Shown here: positions 1-6,148 of the stretch, piece after piece | Numbering within the stretch: the stretch's first letter is position 1 | How the letters are laid out: each line of letters starts with the position of its first letter | From: CAZCSY01 sp964501505 | Lineage (GTDB): Bacteria > Omnitrophota > Gorgyraeia > Velamenicoccales > Velamenicoccaceae | Reading direction: 5' to 3' | NCBI GenBank assembly: GCA_964501505.1 | Contig: CAZCSY010000019.1 | Coordinates: forward strand, 1-21,453 | Length of the DNA stretch: 21,453 nt | Translations under genes and position numbers: made by a program | Notes under the pieces: model-generated | The model's database searches: none | Seen by the model: only the letters and a program-made list of their open reading frames with translations | What the model was told of the DNA's origin: nothing

Positions 1-3
1 CTT

Positions 4-354
4 ATGGAGACGCCTGAAAGAAGACAGGCCAAGAGACTGCGCGTCAACCTTCCTGTTGCCTATCATCATCTGGGGCAAGACAGGAACTTCGGCGAGACGG
101 TCGCCAAAGACATCAGCGCCATGGGGATGCGCGTCAATGCCGACTCGTTCCTGGTTCCCGGCACCGACCTCCTGGTCAAGCTCAGGTTCCCCGAGGTCAG
201 CAAGATCATCGAGGCCATCGCCCAGGTCGTCTGGTCGCAGCGCATCTCGTTTTCCGACCAGTACCAGGCGGGGCTGCGTTTTACGGAGATCAATCCTCTC
301 TTCCGCAACTGGCTGGAAGAATACATTCTCATCAACGACGCCTTATCCCAGTAG
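4..354 (+). CDS. PilZ domain protein
   Basis: A 116-residue single-domain PilZ protein. PilZ domains bind cyclic di-GMP and change the behaviour of a partner protein. The ligand-binding signature is visible: an RxxxR pair near the N terminus (R7 and R11, in ERRQAKR) followed by DxSxxG (D36, S38, G41). The rest reads as the usual six-strand barrel, ending in a short helix around NWLEEYIL. No membrane segment or second domain is present, so it is probably a soluble adaptor. The ATG at 4 lies at the window edge with no visible upstream signal, so the true start could be further upstream. It is followed within about 20 bases by a zinc-ribbon gene and then by a second PilZ protein, suggesting one transcription unit. 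The family call is firm; the partner is unknown. Confidence 0.85.
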   Translation: METPERRQAKRLRVNLPVAYHHLGQDRNFGETVAKDISAMGMRVNADSFLVPGTDLLVKLRFPEVSKIIEAIAQVVWSQRISFSDQYQAGLRFTEINPLFRNWLEEYILINDALSQ

Positions 355-375
355 CGTCACCAAGGAGCTTTTCTC

Positions 376-522
376 GTGAGCAAAGAAGACAAGAGGGTTA
401 ATTGCGCAACGTGCAACAAGACCTTGAAGCGCGTCAAGCGTTATTACCGCAACGGCAAGTATTACTGCAATAAAAAGTGCTTTGCCCATGCCACTAAAAA
501 GGAATCCGAGTCTCAACAGTAG
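376..522 (+). CDS. Small zinc-ribbon protein (48 residues)
   Basis: A short gene between the two PilZ genes. It starts with GTG at 376, placed 8 bases after a good Shine-Dalgarno AAGGAG (362-367). The product is rich in Lys, Arg and Tyr and has four cysteines as CATC (C10, C13) and CNKKC (C31, C35), a probable single zinc-binding knuckle. This resembles small zinc-ribbon or TRASH-like fragments, but I cannot assign a family. Its 3' end overlaps the start of the next PilZ gene by about 35 bases, which suggests translational coupling. The strong ribosome-binding site, the cysteine spacing and its fit between its neighbours support a real gene despite its length. Function unknown. Confidence 0.7.
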   Translation: MSKEDKRVNCATCNKTLKRVKRYYRNGKYYCNKKCFAHATKKESESQQ

Positions 523-898
523 AGACACAGTCGAGCAGGAACGTCGGCGTTATCCGCGCGTCGCCAAGGGCTTGGCGATCAAGCTCAAGGACAGGGAGGC
601 GGATTTCGTCACCGAGACAAAAAACGTCAGCTGCATCGGTGCCTACTGCACGGTCAACGCCTACGTTGCGCTCTTGACGAAGCTGCGCATCACGCTGATC
701 CTGCCCAAGAGCAGGAAGGTCAAGACCTCCAAGCCGATCATCTGTGAAGGGACCGTCGTGCGCGTCGAGAAGTGCCCCCCCGGGATCGAGAGCAACCGGT
801 ACAACATCGCCATCTACTTCAACCAGATATCAAAGGGAGACATGAAGATCATCGACCACTACGTCAAGAACCACCTCAATTCCGCCGCACCCGTCTGA
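488..898 (+). CDS. PilZ domain protein
   Basis: A second PilZ protein, 136 residues from the ATG at 488; a TTG at 482 would add two residues. The RxxxR motif is in ERRRYPR (R20, R24) and the second motif is NxSxxG (N46, S48, G51), so the cyclic di-GMP contacts look intact. The first 16 or so residues are a polar extension. No membrane segment is present. The start lies inside the end of the preceding zinc-ribbon gene with no strong ribosome-binding site of its own, so translation probably depends on the upstream gene. Two PilZ proteins in one short cluster, with a receiver/GGDDF protein about 2.3 kb downstream, suggest local cyclic di-GMP signalling. The regulated process cannot be read from the sequence. 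Confidence 0.83.
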   Translation: MPLKRNPSLNSRDTVEQERRRYPRVAKGLAIKLKDREADFVTETKNVSCIGAYCTVNAYVALLTKLRITLILPKSRKVKTSKPIICEGTVVRVEKCPPGIESNRYNIAIYFNQISKGDMKIIDHYVKNHLNSAAPV

Positions 899-908
899 TC
901 AAGCGCCC

Positions 909-1466
909 ATGGGTCGCCCCACCCGCCCGCTTCCCGCTAAGCTCGTCATCGGTCTCATCTGGCACGACGACAGGATACTCGCAAGGTCCCTTAGGGTGCT
1001 CAAGGCGTCTTTCGGGCCGACGGACTTTTCCAGTCCCGCCTTCTCCTTCGACGTCACCGATTATTACGCCGGGGAGATGGGCACGGACCTGAAACGGACC
1101 TTCGTCGGCTTCCGGCGCCTGATCCGGCCGGAGGATCTGGCCGCGGCCAAAAATAAGACGAACACGATTGAAAAACGCCTGGTCGCGTCCGGGAAGCGCC
1201 GCATCAACATCGATCCGGGGTACGTGAGCCTTGCCAAGCTGGTCCTGGCCACGACCAAGAACCACAGCCACCGCATCTATGCCGGCCGCGGAATCTTTGA
1301 GGAGATCACGCTCGTCTTCCGCAACGATTCCTTCGTACCGCTGCCACACACGTATCCCGACTTTCGCCGTCCGACCCACATCGACGTCTTCAATGCCCTG
1401 CGTCGGCTCTACGCACAACAGATCATCACGACCTATGGCCGCTGCGCGTTATCGCGATGCCCTTGA
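909..1466 (+). CDS. DUF4416 family protein
   Basis: A 185-residue protein that I recognise as DUF4416. Family hallmarks are in order: FSFDVTDYYAGEMG (about 45-58), a LIRPEDL stretch, TNTIE, then INIDPGYVSLAKLVLAT (about 99-115), HRIYAGRGIFEEITL and a late TYPDF. The function of DUF4416 is unknown to me; the conserved acidic, Tyr and His residues suggest a soluble enzyme or binding protein. The ATG at 909 lies 11 bases after the PilZ stop and no clear Shine-Dalgarno is seen. Its last 32 bases overlap the start of the radical SAM gene in another frame, so the two are probably translated in a coupled way and may act together. Its length is close to what I expect for the family. Confidence 0.8.
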   Translation: MGRPTRPLPAKLVIGLIWHDDRILARSLRVLKASFGPTDFSSPAFSFDVTDYYAGEMGTDLKRTFVGFRRLIRPEDLAAAKNKTNTIEKRLVASGKRRINIDPGYVSLAKLVLATTKNHSHRIYAGRGIFEEITLVFRNDSFVPLPHTYPDFRRPTHIDVFNALRRLYAQQIITTYGRCALSRCP

Positions 1467-2394
1467 GAATGGGACGCTGAAAAAGAAAGCCGAAGAGGCC
1501 GTCAGGCTGCTTGAGGCCTGTTGCCTCTGTCCCCGGCAGTGCGGCGCCGACCGGTTAAAAGACAAGACGGGATTCTGCCGCACCGGCCGCCAGGCCGTCG
1601 TCTGCAGCGCCTTCAGCCACCAGGGTGAAGAGCCACCCGTCTCGGGATCCCGCGGCTCGGGCGCGATCTTCTTCACCCACTGCAACATGCGCTGCGTCTA
1701 CTGTCAAAACTACCGGTTCAGCCAGGAGGGGGAGGGCCGCCGCGTCACAACCCGGGAGCTGGCCGACACCATGCTGCGCCTCCAGAAGAGAGGCTGCCAC
1801 AACATCAACGTCATCACGCCGACCCACGTCATGCCGCAGATCCTCGAGGCCCTGTACCTCGCCGCCCAGGAAGGCCTTGATATCCCTCTTATCTACAATA
1901 CCTCCGGATATGAAAAGGCGCAGGTCCTGCGTCTCCTCGACGGCATCGTGGACATCTACCTCACGGACATGCGTTACGCCCAGGAGGCGCCGGCGATCCG
2001 GTATTCCTCAGCGCCCGGCTACCCCCGCCACAATCAGGAGGCGGCCCTCGAGATGTTCCGGCAGCACCCGGCGGCCCTTTTCGACGAGAACGGCGTGATG
2101 GGACAAGGACTGATCGTGCGCCACCTCGTCCTGCCCAATCATCTCGCCGGCACCGAAGAGATATTCGCGTTTATCGCCAAGCGTCTATCTCCGGAGGTCC
2201 CCGTCAGCCTCATGAGCCAGTACTTCCCCGCCTACGAGGCGTTCGCACAGCCCGCCCTCGCGCGACGCATCACCCTCCAAGAGTATGAAGCCGCCGCGGC
2301 CCTGCTCAAAAAATTCGGCCTGAGGAACGGCTGGATCCAGGAGTCCCGCGGCCTCTCGCGCTTCGCCGGCATCCACATCAAACGCAACATCTGA
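1435..2394 (+). CDS. PflX-like radical SAM protein (COG1313 type)
   Basis: A 319-residue radical SAM enzyme of the group often annotated as putative pyruvate formate-lyase activating enzyme (PflX type). The 4Fe-4S motif is CNMRCVYC (C83, C87, C90), where CxxxCxxC ligates the cluster that cleaves S-adenosylmethionine. Ahead of it is the typical Cys-rich N-terminal segment (C29, C30, C32, C36, C48) ending in the DKTGFCRTG region. Downstream come NINVITPTH, the substrate-barrel strands and LIVRHLVLPNH, all characteristic. I chose the ATG at 1435; the frame is open further upstream, but that part only mirrors the DUF4416 gene. The true substrate is unknown, and nothing nearby looks like a pyruvate formate-lyase or another glycyl radical enzyme. 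Confidence 0.85.
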   Translation: MAAARYRDALENGTLKKKAEEAVRLLEACCLCPRQCGADRLKDKTGFCRTGRQAVVCSAFSHQGEEPPVSGSRGSGAIFFTHCNMRCVYCQNYRFSQEGEGRRVTTRELADTMLRLQKRGCHNINVITPTHVMPQILEALYLAAQEGLDIPLIYNTSGYEKAQVLRLLDGIVDIYLTDMRYAQEAPAIRYSSAPGYPRHNQEAALEMFRQHPAALFDENGVMGQGLIVRHLVLPNHLAGTEEIFAFIAKRLSPEVPVSLMSQYFPAYEAFAQPALARRITLQEYEAAAALLKKFGLRNGWIQESRGLSRFAGIHIKRNI

Positions 2395-2405
2395 ATACCC
2401 ATCAC

Positions 2406-2457
2406 CGCATGGCGCGTCCCCCATGCGACCGGTCGCCTTCTCGGCGCCTGCGGTCGT
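2406..2457 (+). other. Two adjacent hairpins, possible terminator region
   Basis: In the 138-base gap after the radical SAM gene, CGCATGG (2406-2412) pairs perfectly with CCATGCG (2421-2427) across an 8-base loop. Immediately after, GCGACCGGTCGC (2425-2436) is a 12-base perfect palindrome. A longer fold pairs 2425-2431 with 2451-2457, with an inner CGCC/GGCG hairpin. The elements share bases, so they compete. No T run follows, so this is not a standard intrinsic terminator; it may be a transcript end or a remnant repeat. Confidence 0.4.
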
Positions 2458-2485
2458 TCGCAGACTCCTAATGGGTTCTGATTCC

Positions 2486-2514
2486 TTGACTTAACCTACA
2501 ATATTGTATAGACT
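2486..2514 (+). promoter_or_regulatory. Candidate sigma70 promoter
   Basis: TTGACT (2486-2491) is a good -35 box. The -10 is either TATAGA (2507-2512, spacer 15) or TAGACT (2509-2514, spacer 17). The local sequence is AT-rich against a GC-rich background and lies just upstream of the strong Shine-Dalgarno AGGGAGG (2522-2528) of the next gene. It would drive the two small membrane proteins and the signalling protein that follow. Confidence 0.5.
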
Positions 2515-2532
2515 AATGGAAAGGGAGGGAGC

Positions 2533-2784
2533 ATGAATATCAAACAAACCGTCGTCGTCGTGGTGACGCTTGTCACCAGCCTCGCCGTGACATTTCTCAT
2601 GCCGCCGTACAAGATCTACTCCATCGACTCGAAAAACTTCATCATCACAGAACAGTCCAGCCCTCTCTATGCGCGCGCGCTGGGGGAGGTCCGGTACCAC
2701 TGGGACCGGATCCTGCCCATCAGCGGCAGCATCCTGCTCCTCGGCGGGATACTCTGTTTCTTGCTGCGCAACAAACGGAGGTGA
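2533..2784 (+). CDS. Small membrane protein, two predicted TM segments
   Basis: An 83-residue protein of unrecognised family. Residues about 5-23 are strongly hydrophobic (a Val-rich run), and a second hydrophobic segment at about 62-78 is followed by the basic tail RNKRR. The 40-residue loop between them, carrying charged and aromatic residues, probably lies outside the cytoplasm because the basic tail favours an inside C terminus. The ATG at 2533 has an excellent Shine-Dalgarno AGGGAGG four bases upstream and a promoter before it. The gene is separated by three bases from a second small membrane protein, so the two may form a complex. No catalytic motif is visible. Real gene likely; function unknown. 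Confidence 0.7.
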   Translation: MNIKQTVVVVVTLVTSLAVTFLMPPYKIYSIDSKNFIITEQSSPLYARALGEVRYHWDRILPISGSILLLGGILCFLLRNKRR

Positions 2785-2787
2785 GAA

Positions 2788-3120
2788 ATGTTCGCTACCG
2801 TCTTCGGTGTCATCCAGGAACAGATCTATAGCACGATCGTCCTGTGCGTCAGCTTCTTCAAGGAGATCAATATCTGGCTGACGCTGGGGACGCTGGCCTG
2901 CCTCTATATCATCTTTATGCGCACCTGGGAGTTTCGCAAGATCGGATCGTTCTTCACGACGTGGTTCCTCCTCCTCATCGCCTACGTGCGCCTCGATGCT
3001 CTCCTTGTGACGGCGCCCTTCAGCCCGGAAGGCATCGAGATGGCGCACATGCTCCTGCGCGTCGTGAGCGGGATCCTCGCCGTCCTTATCTTCATCTACC
3101 ACGCAGCGATCGCGCAGTAG
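2788..3120 (+). CDS. Small membrane protein, three predicted TM segments
   Basis: A 110-residue protein with hydrophobic segments at about 30-44, 55-72 and 88-107, and short polar loops such as RTWEFRKIG between the first and second. The Shine-Dalgarno GGAGGTGAG covers the stop of the preceding gene, indicating coupled translation. One base separates its stop from the start of the receiver/GGDDF protein, so it is probably in the same operon and may be a membrane partner or sensor element for that protein. The hydrophobic layout loosely resembles small sensor or quorum-type membrane modules, but I recognise no family signature. Confidence 0.7.
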   Translation: MFATVFGVIQEQIYSTIVLCVSFFKEINIWLTLGTLACLYIIFMRTWEFRKIGSFFTTWFLLLIAYVRLDALLVTAPFSPEGIEMAHMLLRVVSGILAVLIFIYHAAIAQ

Positions 3121-3121
3121 C

Positions 3122-4333
3122 ATGTCCACGAATAAAAAGATACTCCTTGTCCTGGAAGATCAGCACCTCGATAAGATCCTCACCTACCTCCTCAAGGCCT
3201 GGGGCTACGAGGTCCTCCTGTGCCGGGACGCCCGCGAGGCGCTGGCGCTGGCCGCCGGCAAACATCCGGACCTCATCCTCATCGACGCGCACCTGGAGTC
3301 CACCGACGGCCTCAGACTCTGCAAAGACCTGAAGGACGACTTCCTCACCGCCTACATTCCCGTCGTCATCCTGATTGAAAAGAAACAACTGCGCCGCAGC
3401 CTTCTGGATATTGAGCAGGGGGTCGACGACTTCCTGATCAAACCGCCGGACCCCATCGACCTTGAGATCCGCATCGCGCTGTCCTTGAAGAACGCAGACC
3501 ATCAGTTCCACGCCAACGCCCTGACGAAGCTCCCCGGCAACCGCTCCATCGAAAAGCACGCGCGCCAGCTCCTCGGCCGTCAAGAGGCCTTTTCTTTTGC
3601 CTACTGCGACATCAACAATTTCAAGTCCTTCAACGACAAGTACGGCTATATCACGGGCGACCGGGCCATCCTCCAGACGGCAAAGATCCTCGCCTCGAGC
3701 ATCAAAAGACTCGGCAACCCCGAGGACTTCGTGGGACATGTCGGCGGAGACGACTTCGTCTACATCTCGACCCCTGAAAAGACCGAGACCATCGCCCGGG
3801 AGTGCGTCAGCGAATTCGACCGCCTCATGCCGTTTCACTACGCGACCGAGGACCGGCACAACGGCTTCATCCGGGTGCGTGACCGCCGGGGCCAGATGCG
3901 GTCCGTCCCCCTCATGGGCCTGTCCGTCTCCATCGTCAATTATCCGGCGCTTCCGGCCTATTCCATCCACGAATTGATCGCAACGGCCTTTGAAATCAAA
4001 AAATTTCTCAAAATTCATCCAAACAGCAATTACCTGATCAACCGTCGAACGGACGATAAGGGCATCGAACGACGCCAGGCTTTAGACGAGGCGTACGAAG
4101 AAGAATTGAGGGCACACCGCCCCGTTCCCCGGCGCCGCTTGCCCATCGGTCAACGGATGCTCGCTACCCGCCTCATCAACGAAGAACAGCTCAACGAGGT
4201 CCTCGCGCACCACTGGCAGAGCGGCCAGCGCCTGGGTGAAGCCGCCGTGACCCTGGGATTTGCCACGCACGCCGAGATCGACCAGTTGTTGGAACAATCA
4301 CGGGTGCCTGTCCACCGGTCACGGCTATCGTGA
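3122..4333 (+). CDS. Receiver, GGDEF-like (GGDDF) and MshEN-like fusion
   Basis: A 403-residue soluble signalling protein with three parts. Residues 1-125 form a CheY-like receiver: acidic pair E12/D13, phospho-acceptor D55 (LILIDAH) and K107 (IKPPD); the usual Ser/Thr switch after strand 4 is replaced by Ile (VVILIEK). Residues about 131-310 form a diguanylate-cyclase-like domain with NALTKLPGN, DINNFKSFND (D163) and GGDDF at 208-212 instead of GGDEF/GGEEF. Residues about 341-392 match half of an MshEN/GspE N-terminal module (IGQRML then LINEEQLNEVL), a fold that can bind cyclic di-GMP. Cyclase activity is uncertain because the fourth motif residue is Asp and the region after it diverges. 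Neighbouring small membrane genes may supply its input. Domain order is clear, biochemical output is not. Confidence 0.8.
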   Translation: MSTNKKILLVLEDQHLDKILTYLLKAWGYEVLLCRDAREALALAAGKHPDLILIDAHLESTDGLRLCKDLKDDFLTAYIPVVILIEKKQLRRSLLDIEQGVDDFLIKPPDPIDLEIRIALSLKNADHQFHANALTKLPGNRSIEKHARQLLGRQEAFSFAYCDINNFKSFNDKYGYITGDRAILQTAKILASSIKRLGNPEDFVGHVGGDDFVYISTPEKTETIARECVSEFDRLMPFHYATEDRHNGFIRVRDRRGQMRSVPLMGLSVSIVNYPALPAYSIHELIATAFEIKKFLKIHPNSNYLINRRTDDKGIERRQALDEAYEEELRAHRPVPRRRLPIGQRMLATRLINEEQLNEVLAHHWQSGQRLGEAAVTLGFATHAEIDQLLEQSRVPVHRSRLS

Positions 4334-4339
4334 AATGTT

Positions 4340-4424
4340 CACCCCGTATCCACGGGAAGGTGAGAGCTGGTGATACGGGGTGGTTTATCCCGGACCACGG
4401 GAGATCCCCAGGGGCGCTCCGGGA
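4340..4424 (+). promoter_or_regulatory. Structured leader or terminator: 11-bp stem plus competing hairpins
   Basis: CACCCCGTATC (4340-4350) pairs perfectly with GATACGGGGTG (4372-4382) around a 21-base loop. Next, TCCCGGA (4388-4394) can pair with TCCGGGA (4418-4424), or its first five bases can pair with CGGGA at 4398-4402; the choices exclude each other. CCACGGGA occurs twice, at 4350-4357 and 4395-4402. No T run follows, so a simple intrinsic terminator is not clear. The element lies between the signalling gene and the Shine-Dalgarno TGGAGGT (4444-4450) of the zinc protein. I recognise no known riboswitch class. Confidence 0.5.
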
Positions 4425-4455
4425 CGTTCCGCAGGAAGATAAATGGAGGTAAGCG

Positions 4456-4773
4456 ATGAAACGTTGTCAGAGGTGCCGCGTGCCGCTTGAGGGAAGGGTG
4501 GCGGCCGTCTTAAAAAAGGTCCTGAAGATCACCGCCTCAAAAGATAATCCGGATTTCTGCAACAAGTGCCGGCCGGCGCCCAAGGGGGGCGGTTATGTCT
4601 GCCGGATCTGCAACCGCACCGTGAGCGAGGCCCACGCCCTGGCCCACGTCAAGGCCGAAGAGTACCTGTTGGGTCTCATCAAGAAAGACCATCCGGAGTG
4701 GAAGGAATCAGACGACACCTGTCCCGAGTGCATCGCCTACTATCGAAAGCTGATCGATAAGACGAATATTTAA
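4456..4773 (+). CDS. Four-CxxC zinc-binding protein of unknown function
   Basis: A 105-residue protein with four CxxC pairs: CQRC (4-7), CNKC (35-38), CRIC (49-52) and CPEC (89-92). Their arrangement suggests two zinc sites, each built from two pairs. The middle part is helical and charged. No nucleic-acid-binding domain beyond the zinc ribbons can be named. TGGAGGT (4444-4450) is a good ribosome-binding site, and a strongly structured leader lies before it. The next gene, encoding a secreted protein, follows after 16 bases. The protein could be an RNA- or protein-binding zinc adaptor; that is inference from the cysteine pattern only. Confidence 0.72.
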   Translation: MKRCQRCRVPLEGRVAAVLKKVLKITASKDNPDFCNKCRPAPKGGGYVCRICNRTVSEAHALAHVKAEEYLLGLIKKDHPEWKESDDTCPECIAYYRKLIDKTNI

Positions 4774-4789
4774 TCGTCCCGTCCCCGTC

Positions 4790-5401
4790 ATGAAACGGAT
4801 CTTTTTCCTTTCGATCATTGTTTCGGTGGCCGCGGCGGGGATCGTTGCCGGCGTGCGCGTGCCTGCCGCGCAGGCCAAGGTCAAGATCTTCAGCGTCTAC
4901 GCCGACGCGGGCGATTCTTTCAGCAGGCACTTTGTGCCCTCAGGCTGGATGGGAGACCATAAAGACGTCTTGTTGACGACCGACCACGCGCAAAATCCCC
5001 ATTCGGGTACAACCTGCATCCGGGTCGTTTACCGCCGCAATCCGGTGGCGCGCCACGGCTGGGCCGGTATCGTGTGGCAGCATCCGGAGAACAACTGGGG
5101 CGAACGCAAGGGGGCCGGCATCGACCTGTCGGCCACGTCCCGGTTGACCTTCTGGGCGCGCGGCGAATGGGGAGGGGAATGCATTGAAGAGTTCAAGGTC
5201 GGAGGCACGAAGGGAGCTTACCCGGACTCCGACGAGGCCAAGATCGGTCCGGTGGTCCTCACGGCCGAGTGGCGTCGGTACACCATCGATCTGACGGGAA
5301 AAAACCTGACGTACATCATCGGCGGCTTCGCCTGGGCCGCCAACCTAAGGAACAACCCCCGTGGGTGCATCTTTTATCTGGACGACATCCGTTTTGAATG
5401 A
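4790..5401 (+). CDS. Secreted carbohydrate-binding-like protein
   Basis: A 203-residue protein with a clear signal peptide: MKR, a hydrophobic core to about residue 20, and the AAQA cleavage region near 26-29. The mature part reads as a beta-sandwich of the galactose-binding or CBM-like type: SGTTCIRVVY early, a Trp-rich middle (GWAGIVWQ, ENNWGE), DLSATSRLTFWARGE, then WRRYTIDLTGKNLT and the final strand IFYLDDIRFE. This layout is typical of domains that bind glycans at the cell surface. No catalytic residues of a glycosidase are evident, so binding rather than hydrolysis is the safer reading. It precedes uppP by nine bases and may be co-transcribed. Family assignment is by pattern only. Confidence 0.65.
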   Translation: MKRIFFLSIIVSVAAAGIVAGVRVPAAQAKVKIFSVYADAGDSFSRHFVPSGWMGDHKDVLLTTDHAQNPHSGTTCIRVVYRRNPVARHGWAGIVWQHPENNWGERKGAGIDLSATSRLTFWARGEWGGECIEEFKVGGTKGAYPDSDEAKIGPVVLTAEWRRYTIDLTGKNLTYIIGGFAWAANLRNNPRGCIFYLDDIRFE

Positions 5402-5410
5402 CCACGACGC

Positions 5411-6148
5411 ATGCATGATATCTTTTTAGGCGGCCTTCAGGGGCTGACCGAATTCCTGCCCATCAGCAGCTCCGGCCACCTGGGCCTGGCCTATCACCTC
5501 CTGGGCCTGGACACGGACATCCTCGCGCGCACGGTCCTCTTTCACGTCGGCACGCTCTTCGCCTGCTGCACCTTCTTCTTCAAGGACATCGGCGCTTACG
5601 TGCGTCAACGCCGCATGCTGGGCTACATCCTCACGGTGACCCTCATCACGGCCGTGTTCGGCATCCTCTTTAAAAGGTTTCTCGAGCCGCTCTTTGGGTC
5701 AACCTCCTGGATCGGCGCCCTTCTCCTTGTCAACGGGCTCCTGCTCCTCGCGACCCGTCGATCCGGGTCGGGCCGGCGCCGCATCACCCTTCTCGACAGC
5801 GTCCTCATGGGCCTCGTGCAAGGCATCGCGATCCTGCCCGGCATCTCACGCTCAGGGATAACGATCACAGCCCTCCTGCTGCGCGGCTGCGACCGCCAGG
5901 AGGCCTTCAGGTTTTCCTTCATCGCCTCACTGCCGGCCGTGGCGGCCGCCTTTATCCTGGAATGGGCGATCGCAGACAGCAAACCTCTCCTCAAAGATCC
6001 GTCGATCTATCTGGGGATGGCGACCGCCTTCCTCTTGGGCCTGATGGCCCTGTATATGCTCAAAGGTCTTCTCATCTTGAAAAAATTTTATCTCTTCGGC
6101 TTTTACTGTCTGGCGCTGGGCGCCCTGGTTCTCCTGACCCTACGATAA
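5411..6148 (+). CDS. uppP: Undecaprenyl-diphosphatase UppP (BacA family)
   Basis: A 245-residue polytopic inner-membrane enzyme that removes a phosphate from undecaprenyl diphosphate, regenerating the lipid carrier for peptidoglycan and other envelope glycans; its overproduction gives bacitracin resistance. Both signature regions are intact: GLTEFLPISSSGHL at 11-24, with the catalytic Glu and Ser-rich loop, and PGISRSG at 143-149 with the essential Arg. FHVGTL at 44-49 is also conserved. Hydrophobic helices fill the rest. It is slightly shorter than the usual 265-275 residues. The ATG at 5411 starts directly at the family N-terminal motif and no better upstream start is apparent. Its TAA overlaps the ATG of the acyl-CoA ligase by one base, so the two are translationally coupled. 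Confidence 0.95.
   Translation: MHDIFLGGLQGLTEFLPISSSGHLGLAYHLLGLDTDILARTVLFHVGTLFACCTFFFKDIGAYVRQRRMLGYILTVTLITAVFGILFKRFLEPLFGSTSWIGALLLVNGLLLLATRRSGSGRRRITLLDSVLMGLVQGIAILPGISRSGITITALLLRGCDRQEAFRFSFIASLPAVAAAFILEWAIADSKPLLKDPSIYLGMATAFLLGLMALYMLKGLLILKKFYLFGFYCLALGALVLLTLR

Noticed and set aside
3092..4018. Open frame of about 308 codons on the - strand
   Set aside because: It is antisense to the receiver/GGDDF gene, whose motifs are unmistakable, and it has no ribosome-binding site or domain.
5962..6147. Upstream extension of the acyl-CoA ligase frame
   Set aside because: The added 62 residues overlap uppP in another frame and do not match the ligase family; the ATG at 6148 fits the family start and overlaps the uppP stop by one base.
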